NCBI GenBank assembly: GCA_963745175.1
Contig: CAVUWK010000003.1
Span: forward strand, 1 to 64,000
Length of the DNA stretch: 64,000 nucleotides
Origin: Bog-473 sp963745175
GTDB taxonomy: Bacteria; Actinomycetota; Acidimicrobiia; Acidimicrobiales; RAAP-2
Reading direction: 5' to 3'
The translations under genes and the position numbers were made by a program. Below, piece by piece: positions 35,379-44,086 of this stretch. The stretch's first letter is position 1. Each line of letters starts with the position of its first letter. Under the pieces are notes generated by a model that was given only the letters and a program-made list of their open reading frames with translations, was not told the origin of the DNA and did no database searches.

Positions 35379-36055
35379 TCAGCGCCGGCTGACCCGGGTG
35401 GAGCGGTCGGCCCTCGCCAGCAGGTCCTCGGCCGACTCGGAGTCCTCGGCCACCGCGACCCCCAGGGAGGCATGCAGGCGGATGCCCTGGCCGCCCACCG
35501 TGACCGGCTCGTCGAGGGTGTGCTGCAGCCGGCGCATCAGGGGACCCACCACGTGCTCGTCGGTGACGGCCAGGACCACGACGAGCTCGCTCCCGCCCAC
35601 CCGGGCGACCGTGTCCTCCGCTCGCAGAATCGAGGTGAGACGACGGGACATCTCACACAGCACGGTGTTCCCCGTGGTGTAGCCGAGGTCCAGGTTGATC
35701 TCGCCGAGGTTGTCCAGGTCAATGTGGCACACGACCACCTCGCCGCCGTGGCGCCGCCGGCGGGCCAGGGCCTGGGTCAGGCGATCGAGCAGCAGGAGCT
35801 GGTTGGCCAGGCCCGTGTGGGGATCGGCCATGGAGAGCTGCCACAGCTGGTCGTATTTGCCCCGGGGCGGTCCGCCGCTCACCGGGGTGTCGCGCGCCAC
35901 CGGAGCTGAACTCCTGCAGCATCGACTCGACGCTCTTCGGCGTCTCGCCGGTCGGGGCTCCGGAGCCTTCCCGACTGGCCGCGTCGCGCGGAAGCGCCGG
36001 GCGGGTTCGCCGTCTCGGCATAGTCGTCGCCAAGTTTCTTCTTGGCCTTCTTCAC
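35379..36055 (-). CDS. Degenerate GGDEF-domain protein (two frameshifts)
   Basis: The best start is GTG 36055 after a strong GGAGGGGG, giving a basic N-terminus (KKAKKKLGDDYAETANPP). Frame changes near 36010 and 35905 connect it, through ESMLQEFSSGG, to the domain at 35379-35900. That domain has the diguanylate-cyclase layout DPHTGLANQLLLLDRLTQAL, HIDLDNLGEINLDLGYTTGN and RVGGSELVVVL. The active-site GG(D/E)EF has become GGSEL, so it is probably catalytically inactive and may only bind or sense nucleotides. Alternatively the real gene starts at GTG 35900 and only the domain is expressed. Confidence 0.7.
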
Positions 36056-36474
36056 GCTGTCCCCCTCCGGTACAGACTTTCCACTCTTATCTGAATGTCG
36101 CAGGGCGAAACAGAGCCGGAAGTCATGAGATGGGCTCCAAACGTGTGGTGAGCCGACTGGATCTGCAAATGCGACGTGCTTCCAAGTGTACCCAATCCGA
36201 CCCGAAAGGGCACGCTGGCGACACTCCTGCTGGAGCGTCCCGAAACGGCTGTGACCAGGGGCAATTGCCGGTATCGGGTCCGGCCCGCTCGGCATCTGCG
36301 CTAACCTGAGTGGCAGGCCACCGGGACTGCACGTCCGACCGCGGTGGTCCTCCCTGCCACTGGGCGGGCCGCCCAGAAACGATCGAGTGCGCAACGAGTC
36401 GGGACCATCGAGCCATCCTCTCCAGCCGTGATGACGAGCGCACCTGACCCGAGGTCGGGTCCGGTGGCGCGACG
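36056..36474. other. Intergenic stretch between divergent genes
   Basis: About 420 bp between the GGDEF gene (minus) and RNase D (plus). No gene or RNA is recognised. It should hold both promoters. The part near 36080-36180 is less GC-rich than its surroundings. Confidence 0.5.
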
Positions 36475-37639
36475 GTGACCGCACCGGCGACCATCGTGGT
36501 CGACACCGAGGGACTCGAAGCCCTCGTGGCGGAGGTCGCGGCGGAAGACTTCTACGGTTTCGACACCGAGTTCCACACCGAGCGCACGTACGTGCCCGAC
36601 CTGGCCCTGATCCAGATCGCCTGGGCCGACAAGATGGCGCTGGTCGACCCGCTGGCCGTCGACCCCGCGCCTCTGGCCGGGGTGTTCGACGGGCCCGGTG
36701 TGGCCGTGGCCCACGCGGCGTCCCAGGACCTCGATGTGCTGATGGCGGCCTGCGGCGCCATTCCCACCACCGTGTTCGACACCCAGATCGTCGCCGGATT
36801 CCTTGGCCTCTCCACCCCGTCCCTGTCACGCCTCGTGGACCAGATGCTCGGGGTCTCGCTGCCCAAGGCTGACCGGCTCTCGGACTGGCTCGTCCGGCCG
36901 ATGTCGGATCGCCAGATCTCCTACGCACTCAACGACGTCGCCCATCTGCTGGAGCTGCGGAACGTGCTCACCGACCGTCTCCGCGCACTGGGCCGCCTGG
37001 AGTGGGCCCTCAATGAGTGCGATCAGGTGCTCGGCGACCGCACGCCGGCCCGCGTGCCCGAGGAGGCCTGGTGGAAGCTGGGTGACGTCCGGGGCATGTC
37101 GCGCCGCTCACGGGCTGTCGCGCAGGAGGTGGCGGCGTGGCGAGAGCGCACGGCCGCCGAGACCAACCGTCCCCGCCGCATGGTGTTGTCCGACCTCGGG
37201 CTGATGGCGATCACGCAGCGGCCGCCCCGCAACGGAGACGAGCTCCGCGGCACCCGCGGCGTCGACGGCCGCCACTTGGCCCAGGGCCGGGCCGCCGAGA
37301 TCCTCCGCGCCGTCGAACGTGGCGTCGCCCTCCCACCGGAGCAGATCCGCATGCCCTCGGAGGGGAGGGATGCACCCGCCCCGCCGGCGGCGGTCGCGGT
37401 GTGCTCGGGTGTCGTGCGCCAGATCGCCGACGACCTCGACTTCGACCAGGGCCTGCTGGCCACGCGGGCCGACATCGCGCAGCTTCTCTGCGGCGAGCCG
37501 AGCCGGCTCGACACCGGGTGGCGGCGCACGATCGTCGGGAACCCGCTCCGCCGACTGATCGCCGGCGAGGTGGCCGCCGCGTTCGACCGGCGGGGCCACC
37601 TTGTCATGGAGGAGCGCTCGGGGCGGGTTCTCCCCCTAG
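36475..37639 (+). CDS. rnd: Ribonuclease D
   Basis: A 3'-5' exoribonuclease for stable-RNA maturation, about 388 residues from GTG 36475. The DEDDy exonuclease residues are in YGFDTEFHTERTY, HAASQDLDVLM and ISYALNDVAHLLEL. The HRDC domain follows (about 210-290, VAAWRERTAAETNRP), then a second HRDC-like region. In the given sequence the frame runs on to 38856, antisense to the whole acyl-CoA synthetase, which is implausible. Removing one C from the five-C run at 37632-37636 places a TAG at 37637-37639 and ends the protein ...GRVLP, as expected. I treat it as a homopolymer error. Confidence 0.9.
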
Positions 37640-39183
37640 TTGACGAGCTTCTCCCGGCCCTCCCAGTAGGGCTGACGCAGCTTGTACTTCTGCAACTTCC
37701 CCGTCGCCGTGCGGTCGAGCGCGGGGCGGAGCTCGACGCTGGTGGGTGCCTTGAAGTGCGCCAGCCGTTCGCGGCAATGCGCGATGAGCTCGGACTCGGT
37801 GGCCGTGGATCCGTCGCGCACGACCACCAGCGCCTTGATCGTCTCCCCCCACTTCTCGTCCGGGACGCCGATCACCGCCACCTCGGCCACCGCCGCGTGC
37901 TGGTACAGGCAATCCTCGACCTCGATGGACGACACGTTCTCGCCCCCGGTGATGATGACATCCTTCTTGCGGTCCGAGATCACCAGGTGGGCGTCGTCGA
38001 GCAGTCCCCCGTCACCGGTGTGGAACCACCCCCCGGCGAGCGCGGCCTCCGTCTCTGCCGGCTGCTCCCAGTACCCGGCGAACACGTGATTGGAGCGGGC
38101 CAGCACCTCGCCCTCTTCGTCGACACTGATCTGCACGCCGAGCGCAGGGGTGCCGGCGCGAGCCAGCAGGTGCGACCGCGCCGCGGCGTCCAGGTCGTCC
38201 CACTCCGCTGGGGCCCGGTTGATGGTGAGGAGCGGCGTCGTCTCGGTGAGCCCGTAGATCTGAATGAACTCCCATCCGAGCTCGGATTCCACCCGTTCGA
38301 TGGTCTTCGAGGGGGGCGGCGCACCGGCGACGACGATCCGTACAGTGCCGCGTCCGGGTATGGTCCGGCCCCCGGCCGCACGGGCCTCCGCCGCGCCGAG
38401 GATGGCGGCGACGACGGCTGGTGCGCCGCACAGGAGTGTCACTCCGTGTTCCTCGATCCGCGACAGGATGTCCTCACCGTCGACCTTGCGCAGCACGACA
38501 TGCATGCCGCCCATGCCGGTGACCGCGTACGGCATGCCCCAACCGTTGCAGTGGAACATGGGCAAGGTGTGCAGGAGCACGTCGCGGTCACTGACCCCGG
38601 TGTGCCACCCGAAGGTGGCCGCGTTGAGCCAGCAGTTGCGCTGCGTGAGCTGCACGCCCTTCGGCCGCGCCGTGGTCCCCGAGGTGTAGTTCACGGAGCA
38701 GGCCGCGTCCTCCTCGGGTTCCCAGGCCCGCGGCGCAGCATCCGATGCCGCCGGGGCGAACAGGTCGGCATCGTCGACTCCGTCCAGGCAGAACCGGTGT
38801 GCCACCTTGATGGGGTCCACCTCGGCGGCGAGTTCAGGGTCGTACAGGAGGACTGACGCCCCGGAGTGCTCGACCACGTAGGCGATCTCGTCGGATGTCA
38901 GCCGGAAATTGATCGGCACCAGGGCGCGGCCATAACCGCTCACCCCGAAGTAGGCGGTCAGGAACCGCCCCGAGTTCGGGCTGACGATGGCGACCCGTTC
39001 GCCGTGGTCGACGCCGAGGTCGTCCAGTGCCAGAGCCATCCCCCGGGCCCGCGCCTCGAGTTCCCGGTAGGTGAGTGCCCCGTACGAGCCCGGCACCGAA
39101 GGCTCGTCCACCACCGCGACGCGATGCCCGTAGACCAGGGCGGCCCGGTTGAGGAAGTCGGCCACCGTGAGAGCGACCCGCAT
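37636..39183 (-). CDS. Acyl-CoA synthetase (AMP-forming, FadD-like)
   Basis: A 515-residue ligase that activates a carboxylic acid as acyl-AMP and then acyl-CoA. ATG 39183 follows GGAGGT. Motifs are the P-loop YTSGTTARPKGVQLTQRN, the adenine site QIYGLTETTPLLTINRAP, the Asp/Arg hinge region FHTGDGGLLDDAHLVISDRK, and the C-terminal catalytic Lys in LDRTATGKLQKYKL. The order and size match medium-chain or aromatic acid CoA ligases. The substrate is unknown. Its stop is shared with the end of convergent RNase D. Confidence 0.95.
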   Translation of the reverse strand: MRVALTVADFLNRAALVYGHRVAVVDEPSVPGSYGALTYRELEARARGMALALDDLGVDHGERVAIVSPNSGRFLTAYFGVSGYGRALVPINFRLTSDEIAYVVEHSGASVLLYDPELAAEVDPIKVAHRFCLDGVDDADLFAPAASDAAPRAWEPEEDAACSVNYTSGTTARPKGVQLTQRNCWLNAATFGWHTGVSDRDVLLHTLPMFHCNGWGMPYAVTGMGGMHVVLRKVDGEDILSRIEEHGVTLLCGAPAVVAAILGAAEARAAGGRTIPGRGTVRIVVAGAPPPSKTIERVESELGWEFIQIYGLTETTPLLTINRAPAEWDDLDAAARSHLLARAGTPALGVQISVDEEGEVLARSNHVFAGYWEQPAETEAALAGGWFHTGDGGLLDDAHLVISDRKKDVIITGGENVSSIEVEDCLYQHAAVAEVAVIGVPDEKWGETIKALVVVRDGSTATESELIAHCRERLAHFKAPTSVELRPALDRTATGKLQKYKLRQPYWEGREKLVN

Positions 39184-39254
39184 GCGACCTCCGATCTCTG
39201 CTGCTTGGCTCTACCCGCGGGCGACCCTAGTGGACCACCCGTGCCCGATCCCTA

Positions 39255-39281
39255 AGAGGGCCCTCTGGGAAGAGGGCCCTC
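39255..39281. repeat. Two adjacent GAGGGCCCTC palindromes
   Basis: AGAGGGCCCTCT at 39255-39266 is a perfect palindrome, and GAGGGCCCTC recurs at 39272-39281. They lie 37-63 bp before the tnpB start and about 70 bp upstream of the acyl-CoA synthetase start. They may be the subterminal hairpin of the insertion-sequence left end or an operator. Confidence 0.5.
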
Positions 39282-39317
39282 CGGGCGCTGTCACACCTGA
39301 TCCGTACCGTCGGAGCC

Positions 39318-40782
39318 GTGGCCCGCATGACCACCTTTCGCTTCACCGCAGATCCTGATGCCGAGGTCGCCGCGGCGTTCCGCCGCAATATGGGGGCGCG
39401 TCGCTTCGCCTACAACGAGTGCCGCAGGGCCGTTGTCGCGGCCCTGGCGGCCAAGCGCATCGACCCGGAGACCCCGGTGCCCTGGAGTGGCTATTCGCTC
39501 ATCAACTGGTTCAACGCCTGGAAGAAGACCGAGGCGGCGGGCCGGCGCTTCGCAGTCGACGCCCAGGGGCGGCGCCGAGCTGGTCGACGTCGGGCTCTCG
39601 TGGCGCGGAGAAGTCTGCGCCCAGGTCTTCGAGGAGGCGGCCGTCGACCTCGGCCGGGCGCTGGCCGCCTTCTCGGCCTCCAAGAAAGGCGAGCGCAAGG
39701 GGGCCCGGGTCGGCTTTCCGCGGCCCAAGAAGAAGGGGCAGGCGCCGGGGACCTTCCGTCTGCGCAACAAGGTCTCGCCCGCTGGAACCCCGTCGATCCG
39801 CCTCGGCGAGGCCGGGCCGCGTTCGGTCACCTTGCCCTTCATCGGCATCGTGGCGCTGCGAGAGGACACCCGGGCGCTGCGGCGTCTCTCGCGCCGCGAC
39901 GCCTCCGGGTCGCCCCGGGCCCGGATCTGTGCGGCCACCGCCACGGAACACCGGGGGCGCTTCGTGATCACCATCAGCGTCGAAGCCCCTGACTTGCACC
40001 CGGGACGGTGCCACGGACCAGGGCGTAGCCCCGAGGGCTTCGTCGGCATCGACCGGGGGCTGCGTTCCTACGTCGTCGCGGCCACCGCGGAGGGTAAAGA
40101 GGTGGCCAAGGTGAGCGCCCCGCGGCCTCTTGAGCGCTCGCTTAGATCGCTGCGCCGGGCTTCGAGGACGCTCTCGCGCCGCCAACCCGGCTCGCAGAAC
40201 AGGAGAAAAGCCCGTGTACGACTCCAGCTGATCCACGCCCAGGTGGCCGACCAACGCCGCGACTTCTGTCACCGGCTCTCGAGTGCGCTCGTCAAGACCC
40301 ACGACGCGCTGTGCCTCGAGGACCTGGCCGTGGCCAACCTGGTCCGCAACGCTCATCTGGCCCGGCCCATCGCCGATGCCTCGTGGGGGCGCTTCGCGGA
40401 GATGGTCACCTACAAGGCCGACTGGTACGGAAGCGACCTCTGCGTGGCGCCGAGGTTCTACCCTTCGACGAAGACCTGCTCGGCCTGTGGGTGGCACTGG
40501 TGCGACATGGCGCTCAGGGACCGGACCTTCATCTGTGCCACCTGCGGGTTGGTCGCGGACCGGGACCTCAATGCGGCCATCAACCTCGCCGCCTGGGCGA
40601 ACGCCGAGCGTGTCTTGGCATCTCAGGCCCCGGACCCCCAAGCAGGGGGCCGGGTCGACAATGCCTGTGGAGAGAGCGGCGCTGGCTACCAGATCCCTGG
40701 TGGCGAAACTGCTCTCGCAACGGCCCGCCTCAGCGTGGGCAAAGAAGCAGGAACCGACTCGGTGCTGGCGTCGCCACTCTGA
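39318..40782 (+). CDS. tnpB: TnpB (RNA-guided nuclease of the IS200/IS605-IS607 group), one frameshift
   Basis: A lone TnpB of about 487 residues from GTG 39318 (or ATG 39327). The N-terminal part (GARRFAYNECRRAVVAALAA) and the rest lie in different frames, joined near 39568 at a GGGG run. All RuvC-like residues are legible: Asp in GFVGIDRGLRSYVVA, Glu in LCLEDLAVANL, and the last Asp in LVADRDLNAAINLA. The CSACGW/CATCG zinc finger lies before the last motif. A basic segment (RRQPGSQNRRKARVRLQLIH) is typical. No TnpA transposase is present. TnpB cuts DNA guided by a short RNA made from the element's 3' end and favours element retention. Confidence 0.9.
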
Positions 40783-40826
40783 GCCGGACGCCCGAGAAGG
40801 GCGGTCCGCGAATCTCCGCGCATGCT
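40690..40826 (+). ncRNA. Putative guide-scaffold (omega/reRNA) region of the tnpB element
   Basis: In the family the guide RNA scaffold overlaps the 3' end of tnpB and runs to the element's right end. Here the C-terminal coding region after the zinc finger and the following hairpin-bearing 44 bp are the expected place. The assignment is by position and family knowledge only; the boundaries are approximate. Confidence 0.3.
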
Positions 40827-41807
<981 letters not shown>

Positions 41808-41948
41808 GGCTGACCTCGCTCGTGCCGGGACGCGACATCGCCGACATCCGCATGCTTACCAGCCGGCGCCGTGGGTGCAAACGCCTGGGTCCCACCTTCA
41901 CCCGATCGGGTACCGCCGCCGCCGATCGTTCAGGGCACTGTCCTTGTC

Positions 41949-42728
41949 CTAGCCGTTGCCGTGTCCGTTGCCGTTCCCGTTGCCGTCGTGTCCGTTCCCG
42001 TTGCCGTCGTGTCCGTTGCCGTTGCTGTTGCCCTCGCCGTTGCCGTGTCCGTTGCCGTTGCCGTTGCCGTTCCCGTGTCCATTGCCGACGGCACCGCCCG
42101 ACGTCGATGAAACTGGAATGGTCGTCGTGGTCGTGGTGGTGGTCGTCGTCGTGGTCGTGGTGGTGGTGGTCGTCGAGGTGGGTGTCGTCAGGCCAGTCCC
42201 GACCGGGGCCGGGGAGGCTGTGAGCGTCGCGCCACCGCCCTGAGGTGGTGGACTACTGACCAGAAGGACGTTCACCGGCGCCGCCGGCGTCTGCCCGCTC
42301 GAGGCCAGTGACGCGCCGCTGGGTTGACCACCTGCTCCAGAGCTGCCCGGGCTCGCAGGGACCGATGGTGCGCTGCCCGCGGGGCTCGGAGCCACGGTGG
42401 TCGGGGTCGTGCCGAAGTCAGGAAAGGTTGGGCCCGCGGAATGAGCGGAGAGCTCAGACGGCGCCATCGGGCCCGAGCCGATGCTCAAGCCGGCCACGAC
42501 CGACAGGGCGGCTGCGGCAACGGCGGCCGCTGCGATGAAGCGGTTGCGGACGAGGTACAGCGTGGGTGTGGCGATCGCCGCCGACGCGATGGCGCGAGTG
42601 GGAACCTCGGGCAGCGGGTGCCCGAACGAACGCGAGGTGAAAACCTCCTCCAAGCTGGCGTGATCGCCAGCATTAGCCCATTCGGGCTCCGACCCCCTCA
42701 TCATCCTCCGCAACTCGTCCGTCGGCAC
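41949..42728 (-). CDS. Membrane-anchored surface protein with poly-Thr and Gly-Asn repeats (SLEEVF paralog A)
   Basis: A 259-residue protein (GTG 42728; ATG 42704 or 42701 also possible). A short cytoplasmic part contains SLEEVFTSRSFG. One membrane helix follows (about 64-84, FIAAAAVAAAALSVVAGLSI). The outside part is Pro/Ser/Thr-rich, then a run of about 18 Thr, and a C-terminal Gly-Asn-His repeat (GNGHGNGNGNGNGHGNG and variants). No sorting signal is seen. The N-terminal motif and layout are shared with the gene at 43042-43998. Function is unknown; a wall-spanning or adhesive low-complexity protein is an inference. Repeat lengths may be misassembled. Confidence 0.7.
   Translation of the reverse strand: MPTDELRRMMRGSEPEWANAGDHASLEEVFTSRSFGHPLPEVPTRAIASAAIATPTLYLVRNRFIAAAAVAAAALSVVAGLSIGSGPMAPSELSAHSAGPTFPDFGTTPTTVAPSPAGSAPSVPASPGSSGAGGQPSGASLASSGQTPAAPVNVLLVSSPPPQGGGATLTASPAPVGTGLTTPTSTTTTTTTTTTTTTTTTTTIPVSSTSGGAVGNGHGNGNGNGNGHGNGEGNSNGNGHDGNGNGHDGNGNGNGHGNG
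41950..42085. repeat. Degenerate hexanucleotide repeat coding Gly-Asn
   Basis: CCGTTG, CCGTTC and CCGTGT units repeat about twenty times at the 3' end of the surface-protein gene. A separate GTC/GTG array at about 42122-42177 encodes the Thr run. Both are likely length-variable. Confidence 0.75.
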
Positions 42729-43041
42729 TGCGCGTGCCGCTCGGATTCCCAGCTCCGAGACTCAGACGTCCCTCAACTTCCACCATATAACTCCTGGGTG
42801 CGCGTGAGAACCGCGAATCTGGAAACTGTCGCTAATTGGTTCGAACCGTTGTCGGCACTTTGGAAACCAAAGTTCTCTCGGCGCGTTGCGCACCAATCTC
42901 GCGGCGTTTTGTGCTGTTGTCAGTGCCTTGTCGAACACGCTTTCCAAACCGGCGTTTACCACCCCGAGGCGAGCCCGCGTCGGACGTCCGGGAGTGACAT
43001 GACCGACGGCAAAGCCGATGCGTCGCCGGGCCGTTCCGTTG
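42729..43041. promoter_or_regulatory. Intergenic stretch with a CTTTGG/CCAAAG dyad
   Basis: About 310 bp upstream of surface paralog A. A perfect dyad CTTTGG-AAA-CCAAAG lies at 42858-42872, about 130 bp before the start, in a less GC-rich patch (42785-42900) that looks like a promoter region. No gene is recognised here. Confidence 0.45.
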
Positions 43042-43998
43042 TCATCCCATTGTCGAAGCGACCGTCTGGCCGATGCCGCTCATGACAACGCCCACCGCGC
43101 TGGCGGCCGGTGCGGTCGACGGGATCGAGCTGCCAAGTTGGTCGGCCGCCGCGGTCACCGACGTCCCGACCGCCGTCACGGTGGTCCCCACGGCGGTCGT
43201 CACCGGCGTCAGGGGGCTGCCGCCCGCCGAAGGAGGTGGCTGTGGGGAGCCGGGTGCGCCGCTCACGCCCGTCGGGGCCCCGCCCGCGGGCATCGTCGGC
43301 GAGGGAAGCGGTGACCCGCTCGTCGCCGGGGGCCCGCTGATCGTCACCTGCCCGCCGGAGGCGTTGCCCGGACGGAGCGGCGAATCGCTGTCGAGGGCGG
43401 AGGACCCGGAACCGTCCCCGATTGCGGCGCTCAGTGTCGCCGTCGGCGTTGGCGCGCCGGGCAGTGCGATGCCAGCGCGGGAGAAAGAGCCCGACCCCAG
43501 CGGCAGTGCGGCGCGGCGCGGGCCTTGGGCGGAGACTTGCGATGGCCGTCGCTGCACGGTCCCGGACGTGACGCCGGCCACCACCAGTGCCGCCGCCGCG
43601 ATACCGGAGACGGCAGCGACCGCCCGGTACCGGTTGCGCTCCCGGGGCCGTCCGTCGATCGGAGCGACGCCAGCATTCTCGGCTGGCATCGCCACTCCGA
43701 CCGGATCGCCCGTTGGCAGCGGTGACACCAGCGTCAGAGGCCGCCCATCCCGCGCGGAATGGAGCACGTCCTCGAATGGCGGATCGTTCAGCCCGACCCC
43801 GGCGACGCCCTGGAGCACGGGCGCGGCAAAGCGCGTCGCGACATCGAACTCCTCCGTGACGATGATCTCCTCAACACCCGCGATCCCGGCCACACCCCGA
43901 GATCGGGCTCCAGCCGTCCCGGATGCTCGCCCGAATTCCCGTGAGTTGAAAACCTCCTCGAGGCTCGTGCCGTCTTCGACCTCTTGCTGTTCTGACAT
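43042..43998 (-). CDS. Membrane-anchored surface protein (SLEEVF paralog B)
   Basis: A 318-residue protein. ATG 43998 follows AAGGAGGGG. The N-terminus (MSEQQEVEDGTSLEEVFNSR) shares the SLEEVF-S-R-FG motif with the gene at 41949. About 100 cytoplasmic residues, with IIVTEEFDVATRFAAPVLQG, are followed by one membrane helix (about 132-154, RAVAAVSGIAAAALVVAGVT). The outside part is Pro/Gly/Ser/Thr-rich and ends in a Thr-Val-Ala-rich segment (TTAVGTTVTAVGTSVTAAA). The layout (small inside part, one helix, long outside part) resembles anti-sigma-type or wall-sensing proteins, but there is no zinc motif. Function is unknown. Confidence 0.75.
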   Translation of the reverse strand: MSEQQEVEDGTSLEEVFNSREFGRASGTAGARSRGVAGIAGVEEIIVTEEFDVATRFAAPVLQGVAGVGLNDPPFEDVLHSARDGRPLTLVSPLPTGDPVGVAMPAENAGVAPIDGRPRERNRYRAVAAVSGIAAAALVVAGVTSGTVQRRPSQVSAQGPRRAALPLGSGSFSRAGIALPGAPTPTATLSAAIGDGSGSSALDSDSPLRPGNASGGQVTISGPPATSGSPLPSPTMPAGGAPTGVSGAPGSPQPPPSAGGSPLTPVTTAVGTTVTAVGTSVTAAADQLGSSIPSTAPAASAVGVVMSGIGQTVASTMG

Positions 43999-44086
43999 GG
44001 ACCCCTCCTTCCTCCATGTGCTGTGTCCTCGCCGGCGCCGCTCGTGGCGGCGCACCCCACCTCCTCACAGAGTTGGCGCTGTTCGG

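Larger units (their letters stand above)
39255..40826 (+). mobile_element. tnpB-only insertion element (IS1341-like)
   Basis: The tnpB gene separates the acyl-CoA synthetase from an aldo/keto reductase. Exact ends are not proven. The left limit is set at the tandem palindromes and the right limit just before the reductase stop codon. Downstream of tnpB a CGCCC-GAGAA-GGGCG hairpin (40789-40803) and the sequence CGCGAATCTCCGCG (40807-40820) resemble right-end structures of such elements. Confidence 0.5.

Noticed and set aside
37640..38856. C-terminal extension of RNase D over the acyl-CoA synthetase
   Set aside because: It is wholly antisense to a conserved gene; a one-base correction in a C run ends RNase D at 37639.
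41950..42180. CRISPR-like array
   Set aside because: Repeats are 3-6 bp coding microsatellites with no spacers; no cas gene is nearby. I saw no CRISPR array anywhere in the window.
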